Shown one piece after another: positions 33,857 through 42,637 of a stretch of DNA of 52,443 nucleotides. Each line of letters begins with the position of its first letter. Position 1 is the stretch's first letter. A program made the translations under genes and the position numbers. The notes under the pieces were generated by a model, which saw nothing but the letters and a program-made list of their open reading frames with translations, did no database searches and was not told the DNA's origin. The DNA is from JBBDWZ01 sp050732575 (GTDB lineage Bacteria; Gemmatimonadota; Gemmatimonadetes; Longimicrobiales; RSA9): assembly GCA_050732575.1 (NCBI GenBank), contig JBOHRF010000005.1, positions 1 through 52,443 of the forward strand, in the 5' to 3' direction.

Positions 33857-35454
33857 TGTACCGCGCCGAGCAGACGCCCGTCATCATCACCGCCCAAACC
33901 ATCCACTCACTGGCGGACGCTGTGGCGGGCAACGCGCTCCTGGTTGCCGATGGCTGGGTGCGAGCCGTAGGCGATGTGGCGCAGCTCCGTACGTTGGAGC
34001 CTACCGCCCGGCTGACTGACTTTGGTACGGCTACGCTCACGCCCGGTCTTACGGATTCTCACATCCACATAACGGAGTGGGCCGTCGCCCGTCAGGAGGT
34101 GGATCTTTCCACCGCCCGTTCGCCGCAGGAGGCCACGCAGCGGGTAGCTCAACTCGGTCGTCCGCGCGCCAGTGGCTGGTTGCTGGGACGGGGCTGGAAT
34201 CCGCATCACTGGGGTGGCGACTACCCGCAACGCGACACGCTCGATGTAGTCGTGCCTGATCGACCGGCCGCGTTCCAGAGCCATGACATGCACGCGCTCT
34301 GGGTCAATACCCGGGCGCTGGAACTGTCCGGCATTGGCGCTGACACCCCCGATCCAGCCGGCGGTCGGATAGTGCGCGACGCGAAGGGTGTTCCCACCGG
34401 CACACTACTGGAGAACGCGGCGCTGATGGTGATCCGGCATATTCCAACACCCGGGGATGCCGAAGTCAGCGCGGCCGTATTCGATGCCCAGCGGCAACTG
34501 CACAGCTTCGGTATTACTGGCATCCATTCGTTGCCTGGTTTTCATCTCATCGCGCCCCAGCCGTTACGAATCCTCGAGATTCTGCGGGAGCAAGATCGGC
34601 TGCGCCTGCGCGTGCTGCAGCACATGGCGCTCGATCAACTCGACGCCGCGCGTCAGCTCGGACTGCGCAGCGGGCTGGGGGATGAGTGGCTGCGGCTGGG
34701 TGGCATCAAGATGTTTCTGGATGGAGCACTGGGTTCGCGCACCGCCTGGTTGCGCGCACCCTACGAAAACAGCACCGATTGCGGCGTGCAGGTATTACCC
34801 GAATCGGATTTCCGAACGGCCGTACAGTGTGCCGCGGCTGCCGGTCTGGCCAGCACCGTACACGCCATTGGTGACGCCGCCGTGGCCCTGGCCTTCGAGG
34901 TATTGACCGCCGACGCGGCACAGTCGGGCACGCTGCCCAACCGCATCGAACACGTGCAGTGTTGTCCACCCGACCATTTTGAGAGCGCGGCCCGGGCCGG
35001 CATCATTTGCTCCATGCAGCCCTGCCATCTCATGACCGACTGGCCCGCCGCCGATCGGCATTGGGGCCCGCAACGCGCGCGCAACACGTACGCGTTTCGC
35101 TCGCTCGGACAGCGCGGCGCCACTCTGGCGTTGGGTTCCGACGCACCCGTTGAACCGTGCGACCCGCGCCTCGGGTTCTACGCCGCGACCGAGCGAAAAG
35201 ACCTGGCCCATCTGCCAACCGGCGGATGGTTTCCCCAGGAGCGTATTGCCATGTCCGACGTTTTGCGCGGATATACCGTGGGCCCGGCCCGGGCGGCCGG
35301 TGCATCGTCCTGGCAGGGCCGGCTGGCGCCGGGATACGCCGCCGATTTCGTCGCGTGGGAATGCGATCCGCTCAGCACGGTGGGCACCGACTTGTTGTCG
35401 TTGCGTGTGCTGGCCACCTTCGTGGCTGGCGCGTTGGTTTATCAGGATGGGTGA
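33856..35454 (+). CDS. YtcJ-like amidohydrolase (Amidohydro_3)
   Basis: A 532-residue metal-dependent hydrolase. The N-terminal beta part (IITAQTIHSLADAVAGNALL) leads into the metal motif LTPGLTDSHIHI, followed by LLGRGWNPHHWG, LGGIKMFLDGALGSRTAWL and ALGSDAPVEPCDPRLGFYAA, all typical of the YtcJ/N-substituted formamide deformylase group. The C-terminal composite domain ends GYAADFVAWECDPL. No signal peptide, so it is cytoplasmic. It hydrolyses an amide or related bond; the substrate is unknown. ATG 33856 shares a base with the preceding stop. Pyruvate kinase starts 19 bases downstream. Confidence 0.88.
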   Translation: MYRAEQTPVIITAQTIHSLADAVAGNALLVADGWVRAVGDVAQLRTLEPTARLTDFGTATLTPGLTDSHIHITEWAVARQEVDLSTARSPQEATQRVAQLGRPRASGWLLGRGWNPHHWGGDYPQRDTLDVVVPDRPAAFQSHDMHALWVNTRALELSGIGADTPDPAGGRIVRDAKGVPTGTLLENAALMVIRHIPTPGDAEVSAAVFDAQRQLHSFGITGIHSLPGFHLIAPQPLRILEILREQDRLRLRVLQHMALDQLDAARQLGLRSGLGDEWLRLGGIKMFLDGALGSRTAWLRAPYENSTDCGVQVLPESDFRTAVQCAAAAGLASTVHAIGDAAVALAFEVLTADAAQSGTLPNRIEHVQCCPPDHFESAARAGIICSMQPCHLMTDWPAADRHWGPQRARNTYAFRSLGQRGATLALGSDAPVEPCDPRLGFYAATERKDLAHLPTGGWFPQERIAMSDVLRGYTVGPARAAGASSWQGRLAPGYAADFVAWECDPLSTVGTDLLSLRVLATFVAGALVYQDG

Positions 35455-35473
35455 GGCGGGGGGAAACCGAAGC

Positions 35474-36886
35474 GTGCGTACCAAGATTGTAGCGACCATC
35501 GGGCCGGCCACCCGAGCGCAGGACAAGATTCACGCGCTCGCCGAGCTGGGCGTGGATGTTATTCGTATCAATTTCGCGCACGGCACACATGCCGAGCACG
35601 CGCAGATCATTCACTGGGCGCGTGAAGCCTCCGCTGCCATGGGCAAGCCGCTTGCGGTTCTGGCCGATCTGGCCGGACCCAAGATCCGCATTGGCGCGCT
35701 GCCCGCTCCCCTTGATTTGAATGACAAACGTCTCGTTGTCCTGGCTCCCGAATCCAGTGCCCGTCCGGATGAGTTGCCCACCACGTATGAAAACCTGGCC
35801 CAGGATGTCAGATCCGGCAGTCGCATTCTGGTTGATGATGGCTTGATCGAGCTGCGCGTCGAGCGCGTACAGGAAGAACGAGTGTTCTGTCGCGTCCTGC
35901 GCGGCGGTATGCTGCGGCAGCACAAGGGCATCAATTTGCCCGGTGTGCGCGTGAGCGCGCCCTCGCTGACCGAGAAGGACAAGAACGATCTGGAGTTCGC
36001 CATTTCTGAAGGCGTCGACTACATCGGTCTTTCCTTCGTGCAGCGTGCTGAGGACGTTCTGGATCTGCGCCAACGCCTGCCCCGCAATACGCTGATCGTA
36101 GCGAAGATCGAAAAGGACACGGCCGTCCAGGGATTGGAAGAGATTCTGGCGGCCGCGGATGCCGTCATGGTGGCACGCGGCGACCTGGGTGTCGAGTTGC
36201 CTTTCGAACAAGTGCCCCTCGCCCAAAAGCGCATTATTCAACTGGCCAACCTCAACGCACGGCCGGTCATTACGGCAACCCAAATGCTCGAGTCCATGAT
36301 CGAGCATCCGCGACCCACGCGCGCAGAAGCCAGTGATGTAGCGAACGCGCTCTTCGATGGCACGGACGCAGTCATGCTTTCCGGTGAGACCGCGGCCGGA
36401 AAGTTTCCGCTCCTGGCGGTGGAAGCCATGATCCGCATTGCCAGCGAAATCGAACGCTCTTCCGCGTACAACGAGGGTCCGCGCTACGATCTCTCCACCG
36501 GGCGTCCCTTGCGCGCAGGCGCTACCCCCACTGAGCACGCCATTGCTGCGGCCACCGTGGAGGCGGTACGGCTATTGGGGGCGCCCGCCGTCATCACGTT
36601 TACCATCACGGGAGGCACCACTCGCCTGGTGTCGAGCTATCGGCCTCCCGTGCCCATCCTGGGCGTTTGTGATGATGAGCGAACCTGGCGCCAGCTGGCC
36701 CTGGTCTGGGGCGTACACCCGGTGCTGTTTCAGGATGAACCGGGCTATGATTCCATGCTCGAATGCGCGCGCCGCTACCTGGTCGATCATCACCTGGCGC
36801 GGCTGGGCCAGCGGGTGGTGGTCACCGCGGGTGTACCGTTTCACGTATCCGGCACTACCAACATGCTGCGCGTCGAAGAACTTTGA
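35474..36886 (+). CDS. pyk: Pyruvate kinase
   Basis: A 470-residue glycolytic enzyme that converts phosphoenolpyruvate and ADP to pyruvate and ATP. The start RTKIVATIGPATR, the IRINFAHGTHAEH segment, the LADLAGPKIRIG motif, the active-site IVAKIEKDTAVQGLEEI, the MVARGDLGVELPFEQVPLAQ signature and TATQMLESMIEHPRPTRAEA are all present. GTG 35474 is chosen because a GGGGGGA run lies about 9 bases upstream and the protein then starts exactly at the conserved strand; an ATG at 35447 would overlap the previous gene. Normal bacterial length. The stop overlaps the next gene. Confidence 0.96.
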   Translation: MRTKIVATIGPATRAQDKIHALAELGVDVIRINFAHGTHAEHAQIIHWAREASAAMGKPLAVLADLAGPKIRIGALPAPLDLNDKRLVVLAPESSARPDELPTTYENLAQDVRSGSRILVDDGLIELRVERVQEERVFCRVLRGGMLRQHKGINLPGVRVSAPSLTEKDKNDLEFAISEGVDYIGLSFVQRAEDVLDLRQRLPRNTLIVAKIEKDTAVQGLEEILAAADAVMVARGDLGVELPFEQVPLAQKRIIQLANLNARPVITATQMLESMIEHPRPTRAEASDVANALFDGTDAVMLSGETAAGKFPLLAVEAMIRIASEIERSSAYNEGPRYDLSTGRPLRAGATPTEHAIAAATVEAVRLLGAPAVITFTITGGTTRLVSSYRPPVPILGVCDDERTWRQLALVWGVHPVLFQDEPGYDSMLECARRYLVDHHLARLGQRVVVTAGVPFHVSGTTNMLRVEEL

Positions 36887-37662
36887 AGCTGCGCTTCCTG
36901 GGCACCGGAACTTCCTTCGGCATTCCCGTCATCGGGTGCGGTTGCGCCACCTGCAACTCGACCGATCCGCGCGACCGGCGTACTCGACATGGCGCCCTGA
37001 TTCGTTCCGATGACAACCGGCGGGCGCTCCTGGTTGACACACCGCCCGAACTGCGTCTGCAGTTGCTCGAAGCCGGCGTCAGCCATATCGACGCCGTTTG
37101 GTACACCCACGCGCATGCGGACCACACGCACGGCATTGACGACCTGCGCGTGTTCGGCGCGCGCTCCGATCAGCGTCTTCCCATTTACGCCGACCCCGCG
37201 TGCGCCCAGAGCCTGGTTCGCCGCTTCGACTACATCTTCGACGAATCCCGGCGTGCTGCGGGCAGCCCGCGCGCGCTGGTCGAACTGCGCCCGATCGGGC
37301 CGGTTGATCCCATTGAAGTCGCGGGTTTTTCGCTCACACCGCTGCCCGTGCCCCACGGCGACATCCATGTCTTTGGGTTTCGCGTCGGTTCGCTCGGTTA
37401 CCTGACCGATGCCAAGGAACTGACCGACCAGGTTCGCGCGCGACTTGCCGGCGTGCGCTATCTGGTATTGAACGCGCTTTGGTTCGGTCGCGCGCATCCT
37501 ACGCACTTCAACATTGAAGAGGCCGTTGAGGCAGCCCGGGCCGTGCGTGCCGAGCAGACGTACTTAACGCATTTGACACATCGCGTGTCCCACGCAGATC
37601 TCGCTGCCCGGCTGCCGGCCGGCATCGCACCGGCGTATGACAATCTGGAAATCGAGTTCTGA
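36883..37662 (+). CDS. PhnP-like MBL-fold metal-dependent hydrolase
   Basis: A 259-residue metallo-beta-lactamase-fold phosphodiesterase-type protein. LRFLGTGTSFGIPVIGCGCA with further Cys (C19, C21, C24) resembles the structural zinc site of PhnP. The metal motif is YTHAHADHTHGID (H76, H78, D80, H81), with later PVPHGD and NALWFGRAHPTHF, and a closing THLTHRVSH. PhnP hydrolyses cyclic phosphodiesters, but stand-alone relatives outside phn operons have unknown substrates. The start is TTG 36883, which overlaps the pyk stop (TTGA); there is no ATG near the conserved N-terminal strand. Confidence 0.88.
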   Translation: MKLRFLGTGTSFGIPVIGCGCATCNSTDPRDRRTRHGALIRSDDNRRALLVDTPPELRLQLLEAGVSHIDAVWYTHAHADHTHGIDDLRVFGARSDQRLPIYADPACAQSLVRRFDYIFDESRRAAGSPRALVELRPIGPVDPIEVAGFSLTPLPVPHGDIHVFGFRVGSLGYLTDAKELTDQVRARLAGVRYLVLNALWFGRAHPTHFNIEEAVEAARAVRAEQTYLTHLTHRVSHADLAARLPAGIAPAYDNLEIEF

Positions 37663-37709
37663 TTCCCGGGCCGATTGCCCGACCGGCTGCGCCCTCGCAT
37701 TCTTTTGCC

Positions 37710-39101
37710 ATGACTCAGCTCACGATAGACTATACCAACATGCTGGCGCCAGCACTCGATGGGCACGGCCTGCCCTCTGACGTACTGGCTGCCAGTGCCG
37801 GCCATTTCGCGCGCGTCCACGAGAACGTTGCCCAACGGCGAGCCTCCGGACAGCTCGGGTTTTACGATTTGCCCTACGCTTCCGCACTGATCGATGACAT
37901 TGAGCGTTTTGCCGAAAAAGAAGGTCAGGCCTTCGCGGCCGTAGTCGTGCTCGGCATTGGCGGATCGGCGCTGGGCGCGCTGGCACTCAAGCAGGCCCTG
38001 GCAAAGCCGGATTGGAACTCACTCGACGATGCGGGCCGCGATTACTTCCCGCGCCTTCATGTACTGGACAACATCGACCCGAGCACCATAGGGCCGTTAC
38101 TGGATCGCATTGACGTGCGCCGCGCGCTCTTCAACGTCATCAGCAAGTCAGGCGCGACCGCGGAAACCATGGCGCAATACCTGATCGTGCGTGAACGCCT
38201 TGGCTTGTCTTTTCCCGATGATGGTTATCGAGCTCACCTGCTGTTCACCACGGATCCCAAGCAGGGGGTTCTGCGCGAGCTGGCTGATCTGGAGGGCATT
38301 GCCACCTTGCCCATCCCGCCCAACGTGGGCGGCAGATTCAGCGTGCTTTCCGCCGTAGGGTTGTTGCCCGCTGCGCTCATTGGCATCGACATTCGTGCGT
38401 TGCTGCAAGGCGCGCGCGACATGGATGAACGGTGCCGTGCGCCCGCGCTGCTGGACAATCCGGCCGGCATGTTTGCCATGCTGCAGTTCCTGGCGCATAC
38501 GCGCGCCGGCGCGCATCTCCACGTCATGATGCCGTACAGCGATCGCCTTTATCTCACGGCGGATTGGTTCCGTCAGCTTTGGGCCGAGAGTTTGGGCAAA
38601 CGAGTGGACCTCGATGGTCGCCAGGTTTGCGTGGGACCGACGCCGATCAAGGCGCTCGGCGCTACCGACCAGCATTCCCAGCTGCAGCTCTACATGGAAG
38701 GCCCATTCGACAAGACCATCACACTGCTGGCCGTAGAATCGTTTCCCATCGATGTGGCCATTCCCAACCTGTACCCGGAGATCGAGGGCCTCAGTTACCT
38801 GGGCGGACATACGCTCGGTGAACTGCTCGAGGCCGAACGCAATGCCACGGCCATGGCGCTCGCGCGTCACGGTCGCATGAATCTCACGATTCGGCTGCCC
38901 ACATTGAATGCCCACGCGCTGGGTCAGCTGCTGATGATGCTGCAGATCGCCACTGTGTATGCAGGCGTACTCTACAACGTGGACCCGCTCGATCAGCCCG
39001 GAGTGGAGCTGGGCAAACAGTTGACCTATGCGCTCATGGGTCGGTCCGGCTTCGAACCACCGCGGCCGGACGAACAGGGAGTCGAACACGTGGTCCGCTG
39101 A
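37710..39101 (+). CDS. pgi: Glucose-6-phosphate isomerase
   Basis: A 463-residue SIS-fold enzyme that interconverts glucose-6-phosphate and fructose-6-phosphate. Visible features: VVVLGIGGSALGALALKQAL, phosphate-binding NVISKSGATAETMAQYL, GGRFSVLSAVGLLPAAL and the ATDQHSQLQLYMEGP block with the catalytic His. It is of the shorter bacterial type. ATG 37710; ribosome site weak. The stop TGA overlaps the ATG of the aminotransferase by one base (TGATG). With pyk this makes a small glycolytic group inside the operon. Confidence 0.95.
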   Translation: MTQLTIDYTNMLAPALDGHGLPSDVLAASAGHFARVHENVAQRRASGQLGFYDLPYASALIDDIERFAEKEGQAFAAVVVLGIGGSALGALALKQALAKPDWNSLDDAGRDYFPRLHVLDNIDPSTIGPLLDRIDVRRALFNVISKSGATAETMAQYLIVRERLGLSFPDDGYRAHLLFTTDPKQGVLRELADLEGIATLPIPPNVGGRFSVLSAVGLLPAALIGIDIRALLQGARDMDERCRAPALLDNPAGMFAMLQFLAHTRAGAHLHVMMPYSDRLYLTADWFRQLWAESLGKRVDLDGRQVCVGPTPIKALGATDQHSQLQLYMEGPFDKTITLLAVESFPIDVAIPNLYPEIEGLSYLGGHTLGELLEAERNATAMALARHGRMNLTIRLPTLNAHALGQLLMMLQIATVYAGVLYNVDPLDQPGVELGKQLTYALMGRSGFEPPRPDEQGVEHVVR

Positions 39102-39961
39102 TGCCCGTGGTATACCTCGATGGTGCCTGGCTCGAGGCCGACCAGGCACGCATCCCCGTGACCGATCGAGGATTCCTGCTCGGTGATGGCGTTTTTGAAA
39201 CGGCCCGCCTGCACCGCGGCCGATTCTTTCGATTGGAGCAGCACCTGGCTCGACTTCTCGCCAGCGCCGAGTTGCTGCGCTTGCCCCTTCCCTCGACCAG
39301 CGATCTGGTTTCCATCGTCCATGAGCTTGCCCAACGAAATGACCTGGGCGAGGCCAGCCTTCGTATCACTGTGACGCGCGGCTCGGGCGGCCGCGGCCTC
39401 TCGCGCCGGGACGCTGGGCCTCCCACGGTGTTGGCCATCCTCACACCCATGCCCGCTGATTGGGAGGCCCGCGCCGCGCGCGGGTGGACCATTCGGACTT
39501 CCACGATCCGTAGGCCTACGGTTGCCAGCATTCCCGCGCAGCTCAAGGGTCTGGGACGAAGTTACGCACTGCTTGCCCATTTCGAGGCGGAGGATGCGGG
39601 GTTCGATGATGCGCTGCTGCTTTCCAGCGATGGGTACGTAGCCGAGGGTCCCACATGGAACCTGTTCTGGCGGACCGGCTCTACTTTGTTTACGCCCGGT
39701 CAGGCCAGTGGCATTCTGGAAGGCGTTACGCGCGGGCTGATCATGGACGTTGCCCGGCGGGAGGGATTCACAGTGGTTGAGGGACTGTTCGGCCGCGACC
39801 GGCTGGATGGAATCGATGAAGCGTTTGCCACAATGACCTCGAGCGGCGTGGTTCCCATTCTTCGCCTGGATGGCACGTCGTTGTCGTCACGCCAGGCTGC
39901 AGCCCGACTCCAAACGGCGTATTGGGCGCAAGTTGCGCGCGAGCTGGCCAATGCGGAATAG
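39101..39961 (+). CDS. Class IV pyridoxal-phosphate aminotransferase (BCAT/DAAT/ADCL type)
   Basis: A 286-residue PLP enzyme. YLDGAWLEADQARIPVTDRG and FLLGDGVFETARLHRGRFF are the family start; the PLP lysine is K149 in PAQLKGLGRSYALLA; the second half has EGPTWNLFWRTG and the phosphate-binding SGILEGVTRGLIMD, with TMTSSGVVPI near the end. Members make branched-chain amino acids, D-amino acids or p-aminobenzoate, and motif reading alone does not settle which. No folate or branched-chain gene is nearby. The ATG overlaps the pgi stop. Confidence 0.88.
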   Translation: MPVVYLDGAWLEADQARIPVTDRGFLLGDGVFETARLHRGRFFRLEQHLARLLASAELLRLPLPSTSDLVSIVHELAQRNDLGEASLRITVTRGSGGRGLSRRDAGPPTVLAILTPMPADWEARAARGWTIRTSTIRRPTVASIPAQLKGLGRSYALLAHFEAEDAGFDDALLLSSDGYVAEGPTWNLFWRTGSTLFTPGQASGILEGVTRGLIMDVARREGFTVVEGLFGRDRLDGIDEAFATMTSSGVVPILRLDGTSLSSRQAAARLQTAYWAQVARELANAE

Positions 39962-40003
39962 AATCTGCACAGAGCCCGGACAACCTATTCTCATGGCGCG
40001 GCT

Positions 40004-40717
40004 GTGAACGCACCTGGATCCGCGATAACGCAGTGGCAGATCGACGCGATTCGCTACGCCGTACTGAGTCGCCTCGCCGACGATCTCGCGCACGAGATCA
40101 AGAATCCGCTCAACTCGATGGTTATCAACCTCGAGGTGCTGCGCAATCGAGTGGAAAAGGGCGCAACCGACCCGGCCCTCGAGCGTGCTGCCGTGCTCGA
40201 CCATGAGATCCGCCGGCTACACACCCTGGTGGATGGCCTGCTCCGGTTGCTGCGGCCGCCCCAAAGCGACGCTGCCGCCACCACCAGCATGTCCCTGGTG
40301 CTGGAAGAACTTCAACCCTTGCTGCAATTGAGGGCTCGCCTGGCGCACGTCGAAATGCGCGTGGATGGTCTGGCTGTGGATGCCTTTACGCCGATTTCGG
40401 CCGATCTGCTGCGCTTCGGGTTACTCGCGGTGGCAGAACAGGTTCTCGACCTGGCCCGTCAATCCGCCACACCCATGTGGTTGACCGCGGAGGCTCAGGC
40501 AGGGGAGATTCACGTTCACCTTGGCTGGGCGTCTGACTCCATTTCAGCACGCGTTGCCGACTGGCTTTCCGACGAAGATCCAGCGGCGCTGCGGGGTATT
40601 CCCGCCGCCATGGTTTTGCTCGAACCGGCCGGATGCCGAATCGAAATGCAATCGGCCGGCGCCGCCGGCACGGGCAGCGACATTCTGATTCGAGTGCCGC
40701 GCATGCAGTATCTTTGA
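40004..40717 (+). CDS. HisKA-domain protein with degenerate ATP-binding domain (kinase-like partner of NtrC regulator)
   Basis: A 237-residue cytoplasmic protein from GTG 40004. The dimerisation helix with the phospho-accepting histidine is clear: LADDLAHEIKNPLNSMVINL (H30). A second helix (LERAAVLDHEIRRLHTLVDG) completes HisKA. The rest has the length of a HATPase domain, but the N-box is replaced by LLRFGLLAVAEQVLDLA and no D-x-G-x-G or G-x-G-L box is seen; only the final SDILIRVPR strand fits. It probably cannot phosphorylate itself and may act like a phosphotransferase or scaffold. It ends 21 bases before the sigma-54 response regulator, with which it must pair. No sensor domain is present. 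Confidence 0.8.
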   Translation: MNAPGSAITQWQIDAIRYAVLSRLADDLAHEIKNPLNSMVINLEVLRNRVEKGATDPALERAAVLDHEIRRLHTLVDGLLRLLRPPQSDAAATTSMSLVLEELQPLLQLRARLAHVEMRVDGLAVDAFTPISADLLRFGLLAVAEQVLDLARQSATPMWLTAEAQAGEIHVHLGWASDSISARVADWLSDEDPAALRGIPAAMVLLEPAGCRIEMQSAGAAGTGSDILIRVPRMQYL

Positions 40718-40738
40718 TCCAAAAGCGGAGTACGTTTT

Positions 40739-42172
40739 GTGAACGCTACACGCCGATCCACAACAGCCAACCGTAAGCCGACGCAGGCCACTCCAACGAA
40801 AACGGCACAGACCTCCGGGGCTCGCCTTCTCATTGCCGATGATGAGAAGCACATAGCGGAAGGTCTGAAGATGCTGCTGGAAGAAGAAGGCTACGTTGTA
40901 GACACCGCTACCGATGGCAACCGCGCCTGGGAGCAAGTGCTGGCCGGTGGGTACGCTCTCGTGCTCGCCGATCTCAAAATGCCGGGTCTGGATGGCCTCG
41001 AGTTGTTCGCGCGCATGCGCGAGCAGAACACGGACAGCGAATTCATCATCATCACCGGTAAGGGTACCGTTGATTCTGCGGTCGAGGCCATGCGTAATGG
41101 CGTCTACGATTACTTGACCAAGCCACTCGACCTGGATCGACTCAAAGCGCTGATCCCGAAGGCCATCGAGAAATACCAGGTCCGCACGGCCAACCAGCAG
41201 CTGCAGAAAAAGCTCGAGAGTCTCACGCGGTTCGGTGAGATGATCGGCCACTCCGATGAAATCCGCCACGTCTACAACGTGGTCGAGGCCGTGGCGCCTT
41301 CTTCGGCCACCGTGTTGATCGTCGGCGACAGCGGCACCGGCAAAGAGTTGGTGGCGCGCGCCATTCACCAAAAATCGTCGCGCAAGCGCGGACCCTTCAT
41401 TGCCCTCAACTGTGGCGCCTTTCCTCGAGAGATCCTGGAAAACGAGTTGTTTGGCCACGAGAAGGGTGCGTTTACCGGGGCCGTGGCCGAGAAACAGGGA
41501 TGCTTCGAGTTGGCCAGTGGCGGCACCTTGTTTCTGGATGAAGTCGCCGAGATGGAGCCGGACATTCAGGTGAAGTTCTTGCGCGCCCTGGAGCAACACG
41601 CGTTTCGCCGCCTGGGTGGGCGGAAAGAGATCGAGGTCGACATTCGCGTGGTCGCGGCCACCAACCGGAATATCGACGCAGCGCTGCGCGAAGGTAAGCT
41701 GCGTGAGGACCTGTACCACCGCCTGGCCGTTATCCCCATCCAGTTGCCGCCGCTGCGCGATCGCGCGGGTGATGTGCGCTTACTGGCCGAGGAGTTCCTG
41801 CAGCGCTTTGCGCGCGAGCAGGAGAAGGACATCCGTGCCTTCAGTGAGGGCGCGCTCGAATACCTGGAGACCTATCGCTGGCCCGGCAACGTACGCGAGC
41901 TCAAGAATGCCATCGAGCGAGCCGTGATACTGGCCCGTGATTCCCAGATCGAGGTGAGTGATCTGCAGCCCAAACACTTTTCGTTGGAAGAAAAGGAAGT
42001 CCATATACCCATAGGTAGTACGCTGGAGGACGCTGAGCGCCGAGTTACCCTCAAGACCTTCGCGTTCACGGCTGGCGATCATGCAAAGACTGCGCGTATT
42101 CTAGGCGTCAAGGAAAAGGACTTGCGTATAAAACTATTGTCGTACATGAAAGAGCCGGTCCCAGTCGCCTGA
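40739..42172 (+). CDS. NtrC-family sigma-54-dependent response regulator
   Basis: A 477-residue activator. Receiver domain: LLIADDEKHIAEG, D78 in LVLADLKMPGLDG, K in YDYLTKPLD. AAA+ domain: Walker A GDSGTGKELVARAI, the sigma-54 contact GAFTGA, Walker B GTLFLDEVAEM, and the YRWPGNVRELKNAIERAVIL region. A FIS-type helix-turn-helix lies at the end (FTAGDHAKTARILGVKEKDL). It activates RpoN promoters when phosphorylated. GTG 40739 has a GGAG site. The N-terminal 25 residues are a Thr-rich extension. It follows the HisKA-like gene; targets are not visible in the window. Confidence 0.93.
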   Translation: MNATRRSTTANRKPTQATPTKTAQTSGARLLIADDEKHIAEGLKMLLEEEGYVVDTATDGNRAWEQVLAGGYALVLADLKMPGLDGLELFARMREQNTDSEFIIITGKGTVDSAVEAMRNGVYDYLTKPLDLDRLKALIPKAIEKYQVRTANQQLQKKLESLTRFGEMIGHSDEIRHVYNVVEAVAPSSATVLIVGDSGTGKELVARAIHQKSSRKRGPFIALNCGAFPREILENELFGHEKGAFTGAVAEKQGCFELASGGTLFLDEVAEMEPDIQVKFLRALEQHAFRRLGGRKEIEVDIRVVAATNRNIDAALREGKLREDLYHRLAVIPIQLPPLRDRAGDVRLLAEEFLQRFAREQEKDIRAFSEGALEYLETYRWPGNVRELKNAIERAVILARDSQIEVSDLQPKHFSLEEKEVHIPIGSTLEDAERRVTLKTFAFTAGDHAKTARILGVKEKDLRIKLLSYMKEPVPVA

Positions 42173-42199
42173 ACCGACTCACTACCTGGGAGCAAATCT

Positions 42200-42637
42200 A
42201 TGCACGATCGTGACGACCTTCCGTACATCGTAGTCGAGCGCCGCTCGGGTGGCCTGGGCGCGTTCGTGCTCGGCGCGCTGCTCGGCGCCGGCGCCGCATT
42301 GTTGCTCGCGCCCCGTTCCGGTCGCGAACTTCGTGAGGGACTCAGTTCCGGAGCTCGCCGTCTCAAGGACACGGCCGAGAATACCGTTCATAAGGTGCAA
42401 CAGAGCGTTGATGAAGCCATAACCGGCGTGCGCGAACAGGTAGTGGGCCGCGTAGAGGCCGCGCGTGACGCGTTTGATGCGGGTCGCGAAGCAGCCCGCG
42501 AAAGCCGCGCCGACATGGAGCGTCGCATTCGTGAGGCGCGCGCCGGCTTTGAGGCGGGCGCCCGCGCCGCCAAACGAGGACGTCCGCTCAATGCGGCTGA
42601 AGCCGAGGTCCTGGAGGGCGAAGACGTCGTTCTCTGA
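42200..42637 (+). CDS. YtxH-domain membrane protein
   Basis: A 145-residue protein. The N-terminal GGLGAFVLGALLGAGAALLL is a glycine-zipper membrane segment followed by APRSGRELREGL, the YtxH signature. The remainder is a long amphipathic, apolipoprotein-like helical tail (AARDAFDAGREAARESRADM). YtxH proteins are linked to envelope stress in several bacteria. ATG 42200 has a GGGAG site. It is 27 bases after the NtrC-type gene, which could place it under that operon. The BrkB start lies inside its 3' end. Confidence 0.85.
   Translation: MHDRDDLPYIVVERRSGGLGAFVLGALLGAGAALLLAPRSGRELREGLSSGARRLKDTAENTVHKVQQSVDEAITGVREQVVGRVEAARDAFDAGREAARESRADMERRIREARAGFEAGARAAKRGRPLNAAEAEVLEGEDVVL

Noticed and set aside
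35372..36538. 388-codon minus-strand frame opposite pyruvate kinase
   Set aside because: Shadow of pyk, which has all catalytic motifs; the antisense product has no recognisable domain.
40544..41719. 391-codon minus-strand frame opposite the HisKA-like and NtrC-type genes
   Set aside because: Antisense to clearly coding sequence with intact Walker and GAFTGA motifs; no independent evidence.
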